Positions 35,326 to 43,817 of a stretch of DNA of 64,000 nt are shown here, in pieces. Positions within the stretch are counted from its first letter, which is position 1; the number at the start of each line of letters is the position of its first letter. The stretch is from Sphingomonas turrisvirgatae (GTDB taxonomy: Bacteria; Pseudomonadota; Alphaproteobacteria; Sphingomonadales; Sphingomonadaceae), in assembly GCF_001721295.1 (NCBI RefSeq), contig NZ_MDDS01000004.1, positions 83,264 through 147,263 on the forward strand. The letters are read 5' to 3'. A program made the position numbers and the translations under genes. The notes under the pieces were generated by a model. It made no database searches and had not been told where the DNA came from. It saw nothing but the letters and a program-made list of their open reading frames with translations.

Positions 35326-35661
35326 TCAGTCCTGCTCGCGCGACTTCGGCTGGCGGTTCCAGCGCAGCGACCATGCCGACTTGTCGGCGGTGCTCTGGAA
35401 CAGCGCGGCGCGAAGCGGCTGCGCGAAAGCGGGGTCGTCGATGCGCAGCGAGACGTAATCCCCGGCGCGTTCGCCGGTCTCGTTCCAGCCTGCGCCGATC
35501 TCCGGGCCTTCGCCGCCGTCGCCGCGGTGGACGCGCCAGTCCGGCGCCTTGTCGGCGTCGCTCTGCTCGGCCGGAACGATCGAGATACGGATGTCGAGCG
35601 TCGCCGTCTCGATGATGCCTTCATAGCCGTTGGCGGTGCGGAAGAAGCTGCCGATCTGCAT
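35326..35661 (-). CDS. DUF736-family protein (transfer operon copy)
   Basis: 111 residues (MQIGSFFRTANGYEGIIETATLDIRISIVPAEQS ... DYVSLRIDDPAFAQPLRAALFQS). DUF736 proteins are small, single-domain and nearly confined to alphaproteobacterial plasmids and ICEs; their function is unknown. A second, diverged copy lies at 40574-40873. It sits between traF and the transglycosylase. Confidence 0.85.
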   Translation of the reverse strand: MQIGSFFRTANGYEGIIETATLDIRISIVPAEQSDADKAPDWRVHRGDGGEGPEIGAGWNETGERAGDYVSLRIDDPAFAQPLRAALFQSTADKSAWSLRWNRQPKSREQD

Positions 35662-35697
35662 GGGAATCTCCTTTGGGTTGGCAGGCGAGGAAGCGGG

Positions 35698-36243
35698 TCA
35701 GCGCCAAATGAGCGGCGCGTCGGGCGTGTCGCGGGTGAGGATCGGGATGGCGCGGCCGAGCACGGTCGAGGCCGGCAGCGGCCCGAAATAGCGGCCGTCC
35801 ATGCTGTCGGCGTGGTCGGGGTTGAGCATCAGCAGCTCGCCGGCGCGCAGCGTCCGGCAGCCTTGCCAGGCAGGTAGCGGACGGCCCCGGCCGTCACGCT
35901 GCCGGGCGACGACGACGGGCCGCCCATCCACGCTTACCACCGCGTCGATGCGGCACACGATCTGCCCCGGCCGCGCCGCGACATGCTTCAACAGCGGCAC
36001 GCGCTCGCCGAGATAGCCGCGCTCCGCCAGCCAGTGCGCCAGCGCCGGTGGCGGCTTCACGGCGACCAATGCACCGTGCGGCGGATCGGGCAGCGGCTCG
36101 ATCCGGTAGAACCCGATCGGCGCGCTGGCGCTGGCGTTCCAGACGACGCGCGGGAGCGGGTCGAACACCGCCACGGCGAGGAACGACGCGGCGAACAGCG
36201 ACGCGGCGGATGCTGTCGCAATGCCCCATCCACGGCGCGTCAT
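35698..36243 (-). CDS. traF: Conjugative transfer signal peptidase TraF (S26 family)
   Basis: 181 residues. After an N-terminal membrane segment (ASAASLFAASFLAVAVFD) come the S26 motifs: SASAPIGFYRI with the catalytic Ser, ERVPLLKHVAARPGQIVC with the Lys, then GELLMLNPDHADSMDGRYFGPLP. TraF processes the pilin, in IncP systems by cyclising it. It overlaps the DUF2840 stop by four bases. Confidence 0.9.
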   Translation of the reverse strand: MTRRGWGIATASAASLFAASFLAVAVFDPLPRVVWNASASAPIGFYRIEPLPDPPHGALVAVKPPPALAHWLAERGYLGERVPLLKHVAARPGQIVCRIDAVVSVDGRPVVVARQRDGRGRPLPAWQGCRTLRAGELLMLNPDHADSMDGRYFGPLPASTVLGRAIPILTRDTPDAPLIWR

Positions 36244-36746
36244 CCTTCGATCTCCCGGCGCTTAAGCCAGGCGCGATGACGCTCCTGCGTGTAGGGGCGC
36301 GGCTGTTGTCCGGCGGCGATGCGGTTGTGGACGTGCCGCCAATGATCCGGCGCGGCGTCGCACGGATCGACGCCGGCCGCCTCGGTCGCGTCGATCGCGG
36401 CGAGCACTTGGCTGACCTTGGGCCAGCCTTCGATCTTGAGCAGGATGTCGCCGCCCGGCCGCACGAACGGGAGCGTCGTGAACGGCTCGTTCGCGCCGAC
36501 CGCGCGCACGATGTCGATGCGCGAGCTGACCGTGCCGTAGTCGTTCGCCGCCCATCGGACGAACGCAAAGATCGCGCCGGGACGGAAGCGGACGATGCGG
36601 CGGCGGCGATCGACGATCTCGTCCACCGCGACCCGGCCGAACCTGATCCAGTGCTCAATCCGCTTCTCGATCCACGTCAGCTCAACGCGGGTCATGGCGT
36701 CGGTGGGCGGCTGCCGGTAGCGCATGGGGGACGGCGGGACGGTCAT
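36240..36746 (-). CDS. DUF2840-family protein
   Basis: 168 residues from the ATG at 36746, which overlaps the stop of the HTH gene by four bases. Landmarks: TRVELTWIEKRIEHWIRFG, FAFVRWAANDYGTVSSRIDIVRAV, PGGDILLKIEGWPKVSQVLAAID. DUF2840 genes occur between rdfS-type excisionase genes and traF in ICEs; no function is known. Synteny here is excisionase-like, DUF2840, traF. Confidence 0.85.
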   Translation of the reverse strand: MTVPPSPMRYRQPPTDAMTRVELTWIEKRIEHWIRFGRVAVDEIVDRRRRIVRFRPGAIFAFVRWAANDYGTVSSRIDIVRAVGANEPFTTLPFVRPGGDILLKIEGWPKVSQVLAAIDATEAAGVDPCDAAPDHWRHVHNRIAAGQQPRPYTQERHRAWLKRREIEG

Positions 36747-37009
36747 CGCCGGCTCCGCGCGATGGCCGAATCCGCGCGCGGCATGAGGTCGTCCTGCCCC
36801 GGATCGGAGGTCGAATGCTTGATGCCGATGTCGGCCCAAGCGCGCAGGTCATCGACCGAATAGACGACGCGGCCGCCGATCCGGCGGTAAGCCGGGCCGG
36901 TGCCGAAATAGCGGTGCTTCTCCAGGGTCCGCCCCGAGAGGCCGAGGAAGCGCGCGGCTTCCGGCGTGCGCAGGAAGCGGGGCGGCAGGTTGGTAGGCGT
37001 ATCGGACAA
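36743..37009 (-). CDS. Small HTH_17/AlpA-type protein, RdfS-like excisionase candidate
   Basis: 88 residues from a TTG at 37009 with AGGAG eight bases upstream; longer frames lack a good start. The core PPRFLRTPEAARFLGLSGRTLEKHRYFGTGPAYRRIGGRVVYSVDDLRAWAD is the winged helix-turn-helix of MerR-like excisionases. In the Mesorhizobium symbiosis ICE, rdfS has this size and is followed by DUF2840 and traF, as here. It probably directs excision and may regulate the downstream transfer genes. Confidence 0.75.
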   Translation of the reverse strand: MSDTPTNLPPRFLRTPEAARFLGLSGRTLEKHRYFGTGPAYRRIGGRVVYSVDDLRAWADIGIKHSTSDPGQDDLMPRADSAIARSRR

Positions 37010-37137
37010 GTGACGGCTCCTGCGGGCGGTGGCGGCAGGAGGCGTAATTGTCAGAAGGGAGGCGGCCGGGTGGGGTATGAAGATGTGCGGCCGCACCGAT
37101 GTGACCACCCCCACGGGTGCGGCGGCGGGGGAGCGAA

Positions 37138-37921
37138 TCAGCGGATGCGGAGCAGCTTGCGGTAGTTGCCGTTCATCATGGCGATGCCGTCGCGGACCAG
37201 CCGGACCACAAACGAACGCGCGGCGGACATCTTCCAATCGCTCGCGGACAGCCGCGCCGCTTCGTCCCGTCCGAGCGCGACCGCGATCTCGCGATAGGTC
37301 GCGCCCCCATCGCGCAGGTCGAGCGCGCGGAGCATCAGGTCAAGCCGGGCGAGCCGATAGGCGGTTAGCGGCCAGCCGCGCGGCAGCGGCCCGGCCGCGC
37401 GGCCGAGCAAGCGGCGATGGAAACGCAGCAAGCTGGCGATGCGGGTGACAAAATCCTTGTCGAGCGGAATGACGGCAGCGAGCGGCTGGCCGGGCTGCGG
37501 ATCGCGCAGCCACAGCCGATGCTCGCCCGCCGCGTCGGCGACGATGACATGGCGTCCGTCGATGCCGGCCAGGTCGGCGAGCAGCGCGCCGAGCGCGCGC
37601 GGATCGACCGGCGAAGCGCTGTCAAATCCTTCCGGTGCTGCGTCGAGGATGACCGTGACGGCGGTCAGTTCCGGGCGCCAGGGGACCGGCTCTGCGAGGT
37701 CATCCGGCGCCGTGGCGAAAGGACAACCCCCATCGCCGCGCGAAGGCCGTCTCGGCGGCACTCTGCGCGACGGCGCCGCTCGCGATGCGCTCCTGCATCT
37801 GCGTGTGTTCGGCGCGGTATGTGCGGTTTCGACGGAGAAACTCGGCGGCAATTTCGGCGCGCCCGAGGGCGTCGGGCAGTCCGCCGGCGCGCCGCTGGCG
37901 ACGCCCTGGCGGCGTCGGCAT
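37138..37921 (-). CDS. Split DUF6499/DUF2285 activator gene in two frames (FseA-like, +1 frameshift)
   Basis: The ATG at 37921 (GGGAGG upstream) opens an N-terminal DUF6499-like part (ALGRAEIAAEFLRRNRTYRAEHTQ ... RRWGLSF) that stops at 37700. The +1 frame across the same point reads on as ATAPDDLAEPVPWRPELTAVTVI and ends with the DUF2285 segment (DGGATYREIAVALGRDEAARL ... VRLVRDGIAMMNGNYRKLLRIR) at 37138. Joining at TTT-C (37720-37717) gives WGLSF-ATAPDDLAEP, a protein of about 260 residues matching undivided homologues. FseA of ICEMlSym, which activates excision, is reported to be made by +1 frameshifting of such a pair. Confidence 0.75.
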
Positions 37922-38056
37922 TGCATCCTCCCAACCGCGCTTGGCGCGGATTTTAGGAGCGCAACATCTTCCGGTTGTCCTAGCTAGGATAGCGCAAAGA
38001 CCGCGCACAACCGTGCAGCGAGGGCAGCGAGAACACTTCCGAATTGGAGTTAAATC

Positions 38057-38329
38057 TTAACGGTTTAGCCGATGTTGGCAGCCAAGCAGGTGCGCGTATC
38101 CGATCTCTGTCATCCAACGCGCGCGGGCAAGATGGGTCGCGTGCATCGTCTGGGCGCGATCAGGTTCCGCCGCTACGTCAATGTTGAAGATGGCGGCGGC
38201 AGCGTCACGCCAATCGGCGCCATCCTCCTCGGCATCGAGCAATCGCAGGTAGGCCGCGAGATGGCATTCGTCGTAGCTGGTGAGCTGCGCGCAAGCGGGC
38301 GCGCGGTCGTCGAATCTACATGCGCCCAT
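38057..38329 (-). CDS. Small DUF2285 protein, QseM-like antiactivator candidate
   Basis: 90 residues: SYDECHLAAYLRLLDAEEDGADWRDAAAAIFNIDVAAEPDRA ... HLARARWMTEIGYAHLLG. This is a stand-alone DUF2285 domain of the length of QseM, which in Mesorhizobium binds and inhibits TraR and FseA. It lies 135 bp upstream of the FseA-like pair on the same strand. No LuxR/LuxI genes are visible nearby, so if it is an antiactivator its target here would be the FseA-like protein. Confidence 0.65.
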   Translation of the reverse strand: MGACRFDDRAPACAQLTSYDECHLAAYLRLLDAEEDGADWRDAAAAIFNIDVAAEPDRAQTMHATHLARARWMTEIGYAHLLGCQHRLNR

Positions 38330-38847
38330 GATGCCCCCGAGTATTCGACCGCGTTAACCAATAGGATCGTCGCGGATCAATTTCGATCCGCCGATTGGAC
38401 ATAGTTGCAAGCAGAATCCGCACCGGCCGACCAATCTCACGCGAGCTGCTGGTTTGCGGTGCGCCCCCGCAAACAGCTCCTAGACCCGTAGTCGGGGAGT
38501 TGGAAAACCGCGTTTAGTCGGTTCCTATGACCTTTAGCCCGGAAGCCTGTTGTATACGTCACAGGCTCCCCGACCATGTGGTCAAGGATGGCGGCACCGT
38601 CACGGCCGGCGCCGAACCGCTAAACGTGGGGTTTCCACACCCCAGGCCGCCGCGTAGCGGCCCGGCCTCGTCATAGAATAATGTGTAGTATTTGACCACC
38701 ACCTCGCGCGAGCCGGGCGTCAGCCAGGCGAGCGCGCTTGCGGCCGCGCGGACCTTGGGACGCGCGGCCGCTGCCGATCCAGCACAGCGGATCGGCGCGA
38801 AAGCGGCGAAGCCGCAGGGCCGAACCTTCGGCCCTGCGGTGAAATGG
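38330..38847. other. 518-bp stretch without a recognisable gene
   Basis: Between the small DUF2285 gene and DUF932. No supported ORF. It contains short inverted repeats (GTGGGGTTTCCACACCCC near 38625-38642) and an A/T-rich segment (CATAGAATAATGTGTAGTATTTGACC near 38672-38697) that could hold a promoter for either neighbour. Nothing more was identified. Confidence 0.4.
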
Positions 38848-39690
38848 TCAGGCTGCTTTGAGGCGCTGCATCCCTTCCGCCAGCGTCCAAAGCGCCCGGT
38901 TGAGCGTCACGTTTTGGTCAATGCCGTTGATGGCACGGGTCTGGCTGCGGCGGATGCGGCCCTCGGCGCTACGCTTACGCCCCTGCAACCCGCCGCGCAC
39001 GACATTCTCCTGAATGACGTTGAAAGTGGTCCAGAGGCTGCGGTCCACATCCTCGCGGCGGCGCGGCTCGATGATCTGCTCGGGGCGAACCGGGCTTTCA
39101 TCGTCGCCATAGCGGGCGACAAGGCTGACCTCGCCAAGCAAGCGCTGCTCGTCCGGCGAAAGCTGGATCGCCTTCATCGACTCGCTGGCGTCGATCAGCC
39201 GGGGGAAGTCCTCGGCGACGGTGAACACGCCTTCGATAATGTCATGCTCGATATTGCCCTTGTGCGGCACGCGGACTTCCTCGAACCGCTCGCCTGCGAT
39301 CATGCTGTTCGTGCAGACAAACCGCAGCATCCCGGCGAACATCTGATAGGCGCTCGTCCCGTCGTGGCTGTTGACGATGATGACTTCGGCCGCCTCCGGT
39401 TTGCCGATGCCGTCGTCACGGCGAAGGCGCAGCATATGCTTGGCGTGCCCGTGGCGGCTGCCGTCACGAGGCACCGACTGGACCGCGAAGAACGGCGACC
39501 AGCCTTCCCGGCGCAGCCCCTCCACGATGTCGATCGTCGGGACATAGACATAGCGATCCGAACGGCTGTCGTGCGCCTCGCGGGCGAAGATGGACGGGAC
39601 GTGGCGATACAGCGCCTCGTTGTCGAGCGGCTCCCGGCCGCTGATCTGATGGGCGTTGCGGCCGAACCGGGTGGCAAGTTGGTAGTGCAT
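38848..39690 (-). CDS. DUF932-family protein
   Basis: 280 residues from the ATG at 39690 (GGAGG just upstream). Landmarks: YRHVPSIFAREAHDSRSDRYVYVPTIDIVEGLRREGW, then RLRRDDGIGKPEAAEVIIVNSHDGTSAYQMFAG and FVCTNSMIAGERFEEVRVPHKGN. DUF932 (phage/plasmid-like) proteins are common backbone genes of alphaproteobacterial mobile elements, often beside ParB and DUF736 genes. Function unknown; some resemble antirestriction or replication-linked proteins by context only. Confidence 0.85.
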   Translation of the reverse strand: MHYQLATRFGRNAHQISGREPLDNEALYRHVPSIFAREAHDSRSDRYVYVPTIDIVEGLRREGWSPFFAVQSVPRDGSRHGHAKHMLRLRRDDGIGKPEAAEVIIVNSHDGTSAYQMFAGMLRFVCTNSMIAGERFEEVRVPHKGNIEHDIIEGVFTVAEDFPRLIDASESMKAIQLSPDEQRLLGEVSLVARYGDDESPVRPEQIIEPRRREDVDRSLWTTFNVIQENVVRGGLQGRKRSAEGRIRRSQTRAINGIDQNVTLNRALWTLAEGMQRLKAA

Positions 39691-39965
39691 TTTGGCCTCC
39701 TTTGGGCTTGGGTTTCCGCGCAGCGGAGCGCCGCGCTGAAACCCTGCCCGTCGGCGAGACCGGGGGTGCAAACGGAAAGCGGCTTCGCGGGGAACCGGCT
39801 GCACGGAACGCGCTCGCGCGTGAAGGAAGCTGGGCGGAAGCCGCTTGAAGTGCGCCAGGGGCAGAGCCCCAAGCACCGCGCCGCCCTTAGCCGCATAGAA
39901 GATAACGCGCGATGGGCCGCTTTACGCGATCCATCACATCATTGGTGGAAACCGCTTTGCGGGTT

Positions 39966-40451
39966 CTATCTACTGGATCGAACAAACAGCGTGAGTTCGG
40001 CGCTGGGATCTTCGGCCGACACATAAGGGGTGCCGAGCGCCGTGAAACCGAGTTTGGGCAACATCCGTCTCATGGCTTCGGATTTCGTCGTCGCGTATAG
40101 TCCCTTTCCAGCCGCCGCATGGATCGCCGCCGCGACGAGCGCATGACCGCGCCCTTGCCGTTCGTAGGCATGATGGACATGGACCCACCCCAATTCGAAC
40201 GGGTAGGCAGGGGCTTGACCCTCGACCTTAGCTTTACGGAAGACCTTTGGCGGATAGGTAACATTCGGCGTCTTGACTGCTGCGGTTCCGACCAATGACG
40301 CTCCCTCGCGCATTATGACAATGGCGACAGCCCGATCGACCAGATCGGGCAACGTGGCAGCATTCACTTCTCCCGCCTGTATGACGAACGCGATGAACTC
40401 ATCCCTTGCGGCGACAGTCATATCCGCTGGTTTTACCGAGATCGCGTGCAT
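39966..40451 (-). CDS. GNAT-family acetyltransferase
   Basis: 161 residues from the ATG at 40451 (GGGAAGG upstream). The acetyl-CoA loop is visible as YERQGRGHALVAAAIHAAAGKG, preceded by a beta strand (ELGWVHVHHAY) and followed by RRMLPKLGFTALGTPY. The fold is clear; the substrate is unknown. It is a cargo gene between DUF932 and the second DUF736 gene. Confidence 0.8.
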   Translation of the reverse strand: MHAISVKPADMTVAARDEFIAFVIQAGEVNAATLPDLVDRAVAIVIMREGASLVGTAAVKTPNVTYPPKVFRKAKVEGQAPAYPFELGWVHVHHAYERQGRGHALVAAAIHAAAGKGLYATTKSEAMRRMLPKLGFTALGTPYVSAEDPSAELTLFVRSSR

Positions 40452-40540
40452 CAAGACCTTCCCCTGTTCCGCCCGAGATGGAAGGCCGGTCGTCCAATAG
40501 CAAGCATAGGTCGAAAGCCGGCAAGACCGGCAGCGCCGTG

Positions 40541-40566
40541 ATGCCCCGGCCAGTGGGCCGGGGCAT
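40541..40566. terminator. Perfect 11-bp hairpin after the second DUF736 gene
   Basis: ATGCCCCGGCC (40541-40551) and GGCCGGGGCAT (40556-40566) flank a 4-base loop, starting 8 bp beyond the DUF736 stop. A strong stem without a clear U-run; likely a transcript end or barrier. Confidence 0.6.
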
Positions 40567-40573
40567 TAGATGG

Positions 40574-40873
40574 TCAGCGCGACCAGATGAGCGCGTATTC
40601 GCCCGCGGTGTCCGTTTCGGACAACGTGGCGTAGATCGGAGCCGGGAAGCTCGGATCGTCCAGCTTGACCGAGATATAGTCGCGGCCTTCGCGGCTGGTC
40701 TTCTTCCAGGCGGCGCCGATGTCCATGTTGCCGGACTGGATGCGGAAGTCGGGGGACTTCTCGCCTTCCTTCTCGACCGGGCGAAGGGTCGCCTTGGTGT
40801 TGAGGGTGAGCGTCTTGATAACCCCGGTGAACTCGCCCTTGCTGTGGGCGGTGAAGGTGCCGATCGTAGCCAT
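40574..40873 (-). CDS. DUF736-family protein (second copy)
   Basis: 99 residues from the ATG at 40873 (AGGAG upstream): [35 protein letters not shown] ... [21 protein letters not shown]. It is a better match to typical DUF736 than the transfer-operon copy. About 90 bp upstream of the start lies a 20-bp motif also found about 95 bp upstream of the ParB-like gene, suggesting shared control of these backbone genes. Confidence 0.88.
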   Translation of the reverse strand: MATIGTFTAHSKGEFTGVIKTLTLNTKATLRPVEKEGEKSPDFRIQSGNMDIGAAWKKTSREGRDYISVKLDDPSFPAPIYATLSETDTAGEYALIWSR

Positions 40874-40961
40874 GTCGTATCTCCTGTCTGCTCGGGCCAC
40901 GCTCATCGCGGCCTCGATGGCTCGGCGTCGGCCGGGGCACGATCGACCCCGCACCGCTTGC

Positions 40962-40981
40962 GGCCGGAACGCAGAGGAGGT
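40962..40981 (-). repeat. 20-bp leader motif, copy 1
   Basis: GGCCGGAACGCAGAGGAGGT (plus strand) is repeated exactly at 46300-46319. Both copies lie 90-95 bp upstream of a minus-strand backbone gene (DUF736 here, ParB-like there). Possible shared operator or promoter element. Confidence 0.6.
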
Positions 40982-41256
40982 TGGACGGCGGGCGGCTTTT
41001 TTGTTTCGCGATGCAAAGCCGAAGGCGGCGGAAAAAAGCCGAACGACGCCCTTGCGGGATGGCGATCGGCTTCGGTCAGACAAGCCATTGGGGAGGCCGC
41101 CGGGTGTTCGGCCCGGAAGGTAGGGAGTTTCTTATGACCGGCGATTATGCCGGCAACTCTGCCAACAGCCTTGCGCGATGTTCATCCTACGTTCCAAGGT
41201 GGTTTCCGATTCGACCAAAGGAGACCGCGGAGGTTCGCAAGGGGGAGAAGGAAAAG
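40982..41256. other. Leader region between DUF736 and the TIGR02391 gene
   Basis: No supported gene. The plus frame of the TIGR02391 gene is open through it, but the sequence lacks a good start and is Arg-rich. It contains the divergent promoters of DUF736 (minus) and the TIGR02391 gene (plus), not resolved by eye. Confidence 0.4.
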
Positions 41257-42057
41257 GTGGCGCAACTGTTTTCGCAGGATCAGCTCGAAGCCATTGCCGG
41301 CGCACTCGGCGACACGGATACGGGGCTCAAGGGGACCGAGATCGCGATGCTGTTTGCGACCTGTCAGATGACCGATCCAGGCGAGATGACCAAGCGGCAC
41401 CGGATTTACAACGCCTTCGCCGCCAGCCAGAACGCCCGACAGGACCGCACGCGCATCCTCGGCTTCATCCGCCATGCGATGAGGCCGGCCCGCTACAGCC
41501 GCGAGCCGCATCGCTACGAGCCGATGCGCGCCAGTCTCAACCAGGCGCTCGCCTTCGCGGGCCTCGTGGTCAGCGAAGCCGGAAAGATCGAAACCGTCGA
41601 ACAGGCGACGACGCTGCCGGAAGCACAGCGTCGCGCAAAAGAACTGCGCACCGATCTGGAGACGCGCGGCGTTCATCCCGATGTGCTGCGCTTCTGCCGC
41701 GCGGAACTGCTAGCCGACGACTATTTCCATGCGGTCCAGGAAGCGGTGAAAAGCGTCGCCGACAAGATGCGCGTCATGACGGGTTTGACCGACGATGGGG
41801 GAACGCTGGTGGACCGCGTGCTGGGCGGCGATCTGCCGATGCTGGCGATCAATCCGCGCGGCACGGCGAGCGAGCGTAGCGAGCAAAGCGGCTTCGCAAA
41901 TCTGACCAAAGGCGTCTTCGGGATGTTCCGCAATCCGACCGCCCATGAAGCGCGCATCCACTGGCCAATGACCAAGACCGACGCCGAGGATCTTCTGACG
42001 CTCGTATCGCTCATCCATCGCCGGCTCGACGCCAGCCACATGCCCCCGCGCGCTTGA
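41257..42057 (+). CDS. TIGR02391 (Ymh) family protein
   Basis: 266 residues from a GTG at 41257 with GGAGAAGG upstream. The C-terminal 90 residues (MTGLTDDGGTLVDRVLGGDLPMLAINPRGTASERSEQSGFANL, then FGMFRNPTAHEARIHW) match the TIGR02391/Ymh family, whose R-N-P-x-A-H motif resembles those of HEPN-type nucleases. The N-terminal part is helical and charged. It converges on the retron reverse transcriptase with 5 bp between the stops. Members often occur in defence loci; a role as an RNA-targeting effector is inferred. Confidence 0.75.
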   Translation: MAQLFSQDQLEAIAGALGDTDTGLKGTEIAMLFATCQMTDPGEMTKRHRIYNAFAASQNARQDRTRILGFIRHAMRPARYSREPHRYEPMRASLNQALAFAGLVVSEAGKIETVEQATTLPEAQRRAKELRTDLETRGVHPDVLRFCRAELLADDYFHAVQEAVKSVADKMRVMTGLTDDGGTLVDRVLGGDLPMLAINPRGTASERSEQSGFANLTKGVFGMFRNPTAHEARIHWPMTKTDAEDLLTLVSLIHRRLDASHMPPRA

Positions 42058-42062
42058 TCGCA

Positions 42063-43799
42063 TCACGGTGGTGGCGGATTGGCGGCGTAATCGTCGAGGG
42101 CTGCGACGATACGGTCGAGCAGGCTCGTGAATTTCGAGAAGTCGATCGTGTCCTTTTGCGGCTGCACGACCTTCTCGGCGAACCTAGCTTTCCCGTATTT
42201 TCCGGGTTCACCATGCTTCTTGTTAGGGTCGAACACTTTGCCGTCGATGACGGTCTTCAAAAGTGCAGGATCGAACGAGTCCTCAATGCAGCTTGTCCCT
42301 TTCGCGCCGATCTCCGGCGTTTTGATCAGATAGAGATTGGCGGCGAGCCGGTGGAACGGGTCCGTAGAAGTTCGCGAAATATTGGGAGCGCCGAAATTCT
42401 TGGCGACGCTGAATATGTCTTTGGCGCCATCGTCATTATCGATCAACACGATGATGGGGTTGGGCAAAGGCCGGTGCCGGTAGTGCTTGAGCGCGTCAGG
42501 ATATTTCCGAATGAAGTGCAGGAGATCGCCCGCACCATTGCCGATCTGTAGGACGTCATGGACCGTGCTCGAAAAATTCATGAACTTGAGCGCGGGTTTG
42601 AACTTCCCCTTATCCATTGCGCCAAGCTGCGGATGGTACGCCGCGAGCTTCTCCATCGCAGCGCGCAGATAGACGGAGTCGGTCTTGCCTTCGGGGATGA
42701 TGAGCGGTTTGGGTGCAACGACGAAATGTCGGTAGAACAGAAAGCGGATGTAGAGCTTCCGCGTTGCCGTCGCCTCTTTCTTCTTGTCGACAGAGGATCG
42801 CGTATCGACCTGATCGCGCACATGATAGACGTGGCCCAGCGTCCCTTGCAGCGGCGCAAGCGAGGTGGCCGGCTCCTGCACATCGGGATCGCCCGGCTTG
42901 CCGCCCGCCAGCGCGGCGGGGACCATGCGATAGTAGGTTCCGCTGTTGAACAGTGACCAGCACATCGCGCGCACCGTGCGGTAGTATTCCGGTCGGATAT
43001 TTGGCTTCTCGTTGACGAGCAAACCGGTCGTGACCTGGCGTGACCCGCGATACTGCATCCGCGTCTTGGCCGGATTCACCTCGAAGCCAGCCTTGTCGAT
43101 CTCCTTCAGCAGCGCTGCGCCCAGCGTCCAGTCATGCTCTGATCCCGGTATCGGGACGGCGACCTCTGCCGGGAGCGCCTTGGCGTTCGTGGAGAAGGTG
43201 ATGTCGTCGGCATAGCGCGAGTAGGTGCATTTCTGCGCCTTGGCGAAGCGAACGAGCCGAATGTCCAGGAGGTGTCCGACGATATTGGAAATGACCGGCG
43301 AACAGGGGCTGCCTTGGGGAAGGACGTGGTCGTGGCAGGCAATCTGCGCGATGAGGGTCGCAACCTTGGGATCGAGACCGAAGCGCTTGTCCTTGATGAA
43401 CATGCCGCGCACGCGACCGAAGTTGATCGACGGGAAGAAGTCCTTGAGATCGAGATTCAGCACATATCGCTGTCGCCTGTGGACAGCGGCGTTCGTCACG
43501 ATGGACAGATGCTTGGCAAAGCCATGCGAGAGCGGCCGTCGTGGCGCGCCTGCCTTGTCGATGTCGGCCAGCGCCAGGTAGAGGACGTTGGCGAGCCGCC
43601 GTTGCAGGAGCTTGAGTTTGGGCGTGGGGGCGAGAATCGGCCTCGGATTCCCGTTGCGCTTGGGAATAGTGAACGCGGTGTATTTCTGCGCGTCGGGAAG
43701 ATGATAAAGCAGATAAGCAAGCGCTGCGGGCTTGTAGCCCAGGATCGCTGCTAGGTCATCGAGCGACTTCGCCGCTTGCAGTTTCGCCAGACTTGACAC
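42063..43799 (-). CDS. Retron reverse transcriptase with C-terminal TOPRIM domain (Ec67/Eco2 type)
   Basis: 578 residues from a GTG at 43799 (AAGGGGG upstream). Retron RT hallmarks in order: NAAVH (the NAxxH motif, near 102), NLDLKDFFPSI, LPQGSPCSPVISN, YSRYADD (catalytic YADD) and RQVTTGLLVN (VTG motif). The C-terminal half holds a TOPRIM domain: LIIPEGKTDSVYL with the Glu and PIIVLIDNDDGA with the D-x-D. RT-TOPRIM fusion defines Ec67/Eco2-type retrons (type I-C in the scheme I recall). The ncRNA lies directly upstream. It should make msDNA and act in phage defence by abortive infection. Confidence 0.93.
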   Translation of the reverse strand: MSSLAKLQAAKSLDDLAAILGYKPAALAYLLYHLPDAQKYTAFTIPKRNGNPRPILAPTPKLKLLQRRLANVLYLALADIDKAGAPRRPLSHGFAKHLSIVTNAAVHRRQRYVLNLDLKDFFPSINFGRVRGMFIKDKRFGLDPKVATLIAQIACHDHVLPQGSPCSPVISNIVGHLLDIRLVRFAKAQKCTYSRYADDITFSTNAKALPAEVAVPIPGSEHDWTLGAALLKEIDKAGFEVNPAKTRMQYRGSRQVTTGLLVNEKPNIRPEYYRTVRAMCWSLFNSGTYYRMVPAALAGGKPGDPDVQEPATSLAPLQGTLGHVYHVRDQVDTRSSVDKKKEATATRKLYIRFLFYRHFVVAPKPLIIPEGKTDSVYLRAAMEKLAAYHPQLGAMDKGKFKPALKFMNFSSTVHDVLQIGNGAGDLLHFIRKYPDALKHYRHRPLPNPIIVLIDNDDGAKDIFSVAKNFGAPNISRTSTDPFHRLAANLYLIKTPEIGAKGTSCIEDSFDPALLKTVIDGKVFDPNKKHGEPGKYGKARFAEKVVQPQKDTIDFSKFTSLLDRIVAALDDYAANPPPP

Positions 43800-43817
43800 C
43801 CCACCCCCTTAATAGGC

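Noticed and set aside
35322..35624. N-terminal extension of the lytic transglycosylase
   Set aside because: It overlaps DUF736 in another frame and is Arg/Ser-rich; a GTG with a ribosome-binding site lies at 35321.
37700..37926. Plain pseudogene from a sequencing indel in the DUF6499/DUF2285 gene
   Set aside because: Not excluded, but a documented homologue uses +1 frameshifting and the junction UUU-C suits it, so it is reported as a likely frameshift gene.
38692..40026. 444-residue plus-strand ORF
   Set aside because: Antisense to DUF932; the minus frame has a ribosome-binding site and conserved family motifs.
42063..43799. Group II intron or DGR reverse transcriptase
   Set aside because: No intron domain V/VI or maturase part and no variable-repeat target; NAxxH, VTG and the TOPRIM fusion point to a retron.
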